Position numbers and translations under genes: made by a program. Below, in pieces: positions 14,284 through 17,015 of a stretch of DNA of 17,015 bases (the stretch's first letter is position 1; each line of letters opens with the position of its first letter). Origin of the DNA: Planctomycetota bacterium (GTDB lineage: Bacteria; Planctomycetota; Planctomycetia; Pirellulales; Pirellulaceae); NCBI GenBank assembly GCA_029259935.1, contig JAJDEH010000343.1, forward strand, positions 1-17,015, given 5' to 3'. Under the pieces are notes generated by a model. It did no database searches. It had not been told where the DNA came from and worked only from the letters and a program-made list of their open reading frames with translations.

Positions 14284-15822
14284 CTATTCGGGCAGTTCCT
14301 GCCCTTTGGTTTCCGGAGCGAACACCAGCACGACCACCGCCGCCAAATAGAGAAAACTCAACAGCGACGCCGCTTCGGGAAGCGTGAATCCCCAGCCGTC
14401 TTGCATCCAGCCGACGGCGAACAGCATCGGCGCGGCGGCAATACGCCCCGCGTTAAAACAAAAACCGGTTCCCGTGCCCCGTAGGCGCGTCGGGTAGAGT
14501 TCGGGAAAGTAGATCGCATAACCGGCGTGCATGCCCAGCGTTAAGAAGCCAAATATCGGAAGCGTCACCAGCAGCACGTTGACCTGATTGAAGACTTGAA
14601 GCGCCGGCAGAGCGGTTAGCAAAATGCTGCCCCCGCTGCACACTTGAAAGACGAACAGGGCACTGAGTAGCCCGCCGATGTGGTAAAGCAGGAACGCCCG
14701 CCGGCGGCCCAGCCACTGGCAAATCGGGCCAAAACAAACCAATCCGACTCCGCCGCCGGTCGTCGCCAAGAACATGCCGAGCATCTCCCAGCGTTTCAAC
14801 TCGGTGGTGTGTTTCGCAAGGATCGCTTTGCGTTGCTCTTCGGTGAGTGTGGCTGCCGGCGCATCGCTTGTCGCGGGTCGGCTCTCCGAGGCCGTCGAAG
14901 TAGCATCTTGGGTGTTCTCGGCGGTTTCGGAGGCCTGTCGAATTAGCCGTCGCTCGACCGCCGTCTGCAATATGTTCTTGCCATAGATATGCACGCCCCA
15001 AAACGTGGCCAATCCGATCGACGCCAACGATACGCCCACGATGGTGCGCTGCAAATACTGGCCCCGAAACAAATCGCCGATCGCCCCCATCTGCTGGCCC
15101 GACTTGGCTGACCGGTCGCGAGCGGCCTGCCAGCTTTCCGGCTCGCGGAGACTCATGCGAATCCAGATGATCAACAGAGCGGGCAACACTCCCAATGCAA
15201 ACCCGAGTCGCCACGGCAGTGACGTAGGATCGACGAAGTCGCCGATCCAACTCATGCTGGGACCCGTGGCCCAGGCGTTGACGGCTGCATTGCCAATCAA
15301 AAAAGTTCCGGCCGCCACGGCCAAGTAGGCCCCGATCACACTGGAGGCATGGAAGATCCCGCCCACATGCGCGCGGGCCCGCTTGGGAAACACCTCGGCG
15401 ACCATGGCGCTGGCCACCGCCCATTCGCCGCCCACGCCCATCGCCACTAGAAACCGCAGTCCGGCCAGGTGCCACCACTGCTGAGAAAACGCCGACACGC
15501 ACGTGAACAATGAATAAAACAAGATCGTCAGCGACATGGTTCGCGTGCGGCCGATCCGATCGCTGAGCATGCCGAAGAAGATTCCGCCCAACGCTCCACC
15601 AAGCAGAAAAGAACCGAGCGCGATGTTGTTGTAGAGCGCGATGCGCCCTTCGCTTGTCTCCGTGGTCACCAGCGACGGCATCGCTTCGCGCATGCTGGCC
15701 ACGAAGATCTGCCCTTCAAAGACGTCGAATATCCATCCCAACGACGCGATCAACAGCACCAGCCATTGGTAGCGCGTGATACCCGTGTACCAGCGTTCGT
15801 TGTCGTTCAGTTCGTTACCCAT
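14284..15822 (-). CDS. MFS transporter (metabolite:H+ symporter type)
   Basis: The 512-residue protein has twelve predicted helices. The MFS motif between helices 2 and 3 is GMLSDRIGRTR (84-94), the matching one in the second half is QWLGRRRAF (369-377), and the protein ends in the PETKG signature (503-507) shared by sugar and aromatic-acid/organic-acid porters. Acidic residues lie in helix 1 (Asp33, Glu36), as in proton-coupled importers. A hydrophilic insert at about residues 287-345 (rich in Ala, Thr, Ser, Glu) after helix 7 is not usual for the family. The solute is unknown; the neighbours suggest a sugar-like or acid substrate. It starts with ATG 40 nt after the oxidoreductase gene, in the same operon. 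Confidence 0.92.
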   Translation of the reverse strand: MGNELNDNERWYTGITRYQWLVLLIASLGWIFDVFEGQIFVASMREAMPSLVTTETSEGRIALYNNIALGSFLLGGALGGIFFGMLSDRIGRTRTMSLTILFYSLFTCVSAFSQQWWHLAGLRFLVAMGVGGEWAVASAMVAEVFPKRARAHVGGIFHASSVIGAYLAVAAGTFLIGNAAVNAWATGPSMSWIGDFVDPTSLPWRLGFALGVLPALLIIWIRMSLREPESWQAARDRSAKSGQQMGAIGDLFRGQYLQRTIVGVSLASIGLATFWGVHIYGKNILQTAVERRLIRQASETAENTQDATSTASESRPATSDAPAATLTEEQRKAILAKHTTELKRWEMLGMFLATTGGGVGLVCFGPICQWLGRRRAFLLYHIGGLLSALFVFQVCSGGSILLTALPALQVFNQVNVLLVTLPIFGFLTLGMHAGYAIYFPELYPTRLRGTGTGFCFNAGRIAAAPMLFAVGWMQDGWGFTLPEAASLLSFLYLAAVVVLVFAPETKGQELPE

Positions 15823-15862
15823 GCACTCTCATTTTAGCTTGCCGCGCCGCGCTTCCGGGGAA

Positions 15863-16909
15863 CTACGACAGCATCTCCTCGATCGTTACCACCTCGGCTC
15901 GCTTGATTGACTCTTGCGCCGCGAGGCAGACGGCCACGCTCATTCGCGCCGACGGCCCGTCGGTCAGCGGCGTTGCTCCCGTTCGACAACACTCGACGAA
16001 ATGTTCCAATTCGGGCCAGATTCCACGATCGATGCGGCCCGCCGCGTCTTGAAAGCCGGCCTCGTCGGGCGAATCGGCGACTTGCATCTCAGTTCGCTCG
16101 GGCAAATCAAAGCGATGATGAACTAGCTTTTGAGCTTGGTTCCATGTGTCGATTCGTCCACCGTTGCCAACCACTCCGATTTCCGTATCGCCGCCATGCG
16201 GAGCGAACAGGCACAATTCCAAGGTGGCCCGACGACCGTCTTCAAACTCGACCAACACCTGCGCGTTATCGAACACTTCGCGGTCGAGCAGCACGTTGCG
16301 TCCGCCAGTCGCCGATACGCGCAGCGGTTGCTTGTCCAGAATCCAATTGAACAGATCGAAATGATGGCAGTTCTTTTCGAGGATCGTTCCGCCCGTCAAG
16401 GCTTCGCTTGAACGCCAACCGAGCCGCATCGGGCCGCGAAACTCACGGCACCACATCAGTTGCAAATCGCCGACATCACCTTGAGCGATCATGTGCCGCA
16501 TCTGTTGATAAAGCCGCTGGAACCGCATCTCGTGCCCAACTTGCAGCACACGCCCGACCGCATCGGCCGCGGCGATGACTTCATCGCACTCGTGGACGGT
16601 CAGTCCCAGTGGTTTTTCACACAACACGTGTTTGCCGGCGGCCAGCGCTGCCAGGCAAGCGGCATGATGCTGGTCATTGGTCAGTGCCACGACGACGGCG
16701 TCAATGGCCTCCGTCTCGACAACCCCTCGCCAATCCGTGAATGTTTGCAGCGAGTCGCCGGCCATTTGCCGGGCCTGATCCAAGCTCGACGCGCTGCGGC
16801 TGCTGGCTGCCACGACATCGACACCTTCCAGACGCAAAAGATTGGTCAGATGCGCCTCGCGCCCAAACCAACCGGCACCCAACAGGCCAATGTTTAGCGT
16901 TCCGCTCAA
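15863..16909 (-). CDS. Gfo/Idh/MocA family NAD(P)-dependent oxidoreductase
   Basis: The 348-residue enzyme oxidises or reduces a hydroxyl of a sugar, inositol or similar compound with NAD(P). An N-terminal Rossmann fold has LLGAGWFG (9-16), and the family signature CEKPLG (97-102) carries the catalytic Lys99. The C-terminal alpha/beta domain has GGTILEKNCHHFDLFNW (173-189), where a conserved His and Asp line the active site. Length and layout are normal. The start is a TTG, supported by AAGGA 9 nt upstream; an ATG five bases earlier is out of frame and meets a stop after two codons. It is the first complete gene of a leftward operon with the MFS and TSUP transporters, which suggests that it acts on the imported compound. 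Confidence 0.93.
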   Translation of the reverse strand: MSGTLNIGLLGAGWFGREAHLTNLLRLEGVDVVAASSRSASSLDQARQMAGDSLQTFTDWRGVVETEAIDAVVVALTNDQHHAACLAALAAGKHVLCEKPLGLTVHECDEVIAAADAVGRVLQVGHEMRFQRLYQQMRHMIAQGDVGDLQLMWCREFRGPMRLGWRSSEALTGGTILEKNCHHFDLFNWILDKQPLRVSATGGRNVLLDREVFDNAQVLVEFEDGRRATLELCLFAPHGGDTEIGVVGNGGRIDTWNQAQKLVHHRFDLPERTEMQVADSPDEAGFQDAAGRIDRGIWPELEHFVECCRTGATPLTDGPSARMSVAVCLAAQESIKRAEVVTIEEMLS

Positions 16910-16951
16910 GTCATTCCGTCCTTCGGTGTTGGTGTGCGGTGATTGGAGGCG

Positions 16952-17015
16952 TTAGGAATCGGGCGTGGCGTCCCAGGCGTTTTGAAAGATCTCTTCGCCC
17001 ATGTTGGTGTAGGGG
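16952..17015 (-). CDS. C-terminal end of an unidentified protein (partial)
   Basis: Read leftwards, the last 64 bases give an open frame ending in PYTNMGEEIFQNAWDATPDS and a TAA stop (16952-16954). Codon choice looks like the neighbours'. It ends 42 nt before the oxidoreductase start and is probably the preceding gene of the same operon. The visible part is too short to name a family. Confidence 0.5.
   Translation of the reverse strand, partial: PYTNMGEEIFQNAWDATPDS

Noticed and set aside
14453..15502. 349-codon minus-strand frame inside the MFS gene
   Set aside because: It is another frame of the same strand, Arg/Gly-rich with no domain; the MFS frame carries all family motifs.

Overview
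The window looks like chromosomal DNA of a planctomycete, most likely of the Pirellulales (about 55-60% G+C by eye). The signs are the N-terminal stretch SWSLRTLLLVTMVLGLLL on a leucine-rich-repeat protein, the N-terminal RRRLGMEMLESRLMM stretch on a very long RTX-repeat protein, a Hanks-type kinase with a single membrane helix and a TPR-like tail, and a short sigma factor without region 1.1. These assignments come from recognising protein families by eye; no search was run. No transposase, integrase, phage gene, CRISPR array or rRNA is visible.

Left part (1-6500): a tRNA-Glu(CTC) gene and a Ser/Thr protein kinase read leftwards, each with a sigma-70-like promoter candidate. Diverging from the kinase is a rightward cluster: a small lipoprotein with an internal duplication, a MacA/HlyD-type adaptor, a MacB/FtsX-type permease with no ATPase gene beside it, and a membrane-anchored 22-residue LRR protein that starts 5 nt after the permease. 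They are spaced like one operon at the cell envelope.

Middle (6500-10160): housekeeping genes. A 428-bp gap leads to rpsA (ribosomal protein S1, six S1 domains, acidic tail), which ends in a clear intrinsic terminator. An RpoD-like sigma factor follows, with a small perfect inverted repeat in its upstream region.

Right part (10160-17015): a secreted creatininase-family protein with altered metal ligands reads leftwards. An RTX-type protein of about 709 residues diverges from it and carries 29 uninterrupted nonapeptides, preceded by a block in which canonical and Asp-less nonapeptides alternate. It converges, with 2 nt between stop codons, on a leftward operon: the tail of an unidentified gene at the window edge, then a Gfo/Idh/MocA oxidoreductase, an MFS transporter and a TauE/SafE (TSUP) permease. 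Together these resemble a small catabolic unit: import, oxidation, and export of an anion.

Most worth a second look: the two-part RTX region, the transporter pair without an ATPase tied to an LRR protein and a duplicated-module lipoprotein, the altered creatininase, and the oxidoreductase-MFS-TSUP unit. I see no clear-cut defence or mobile system.
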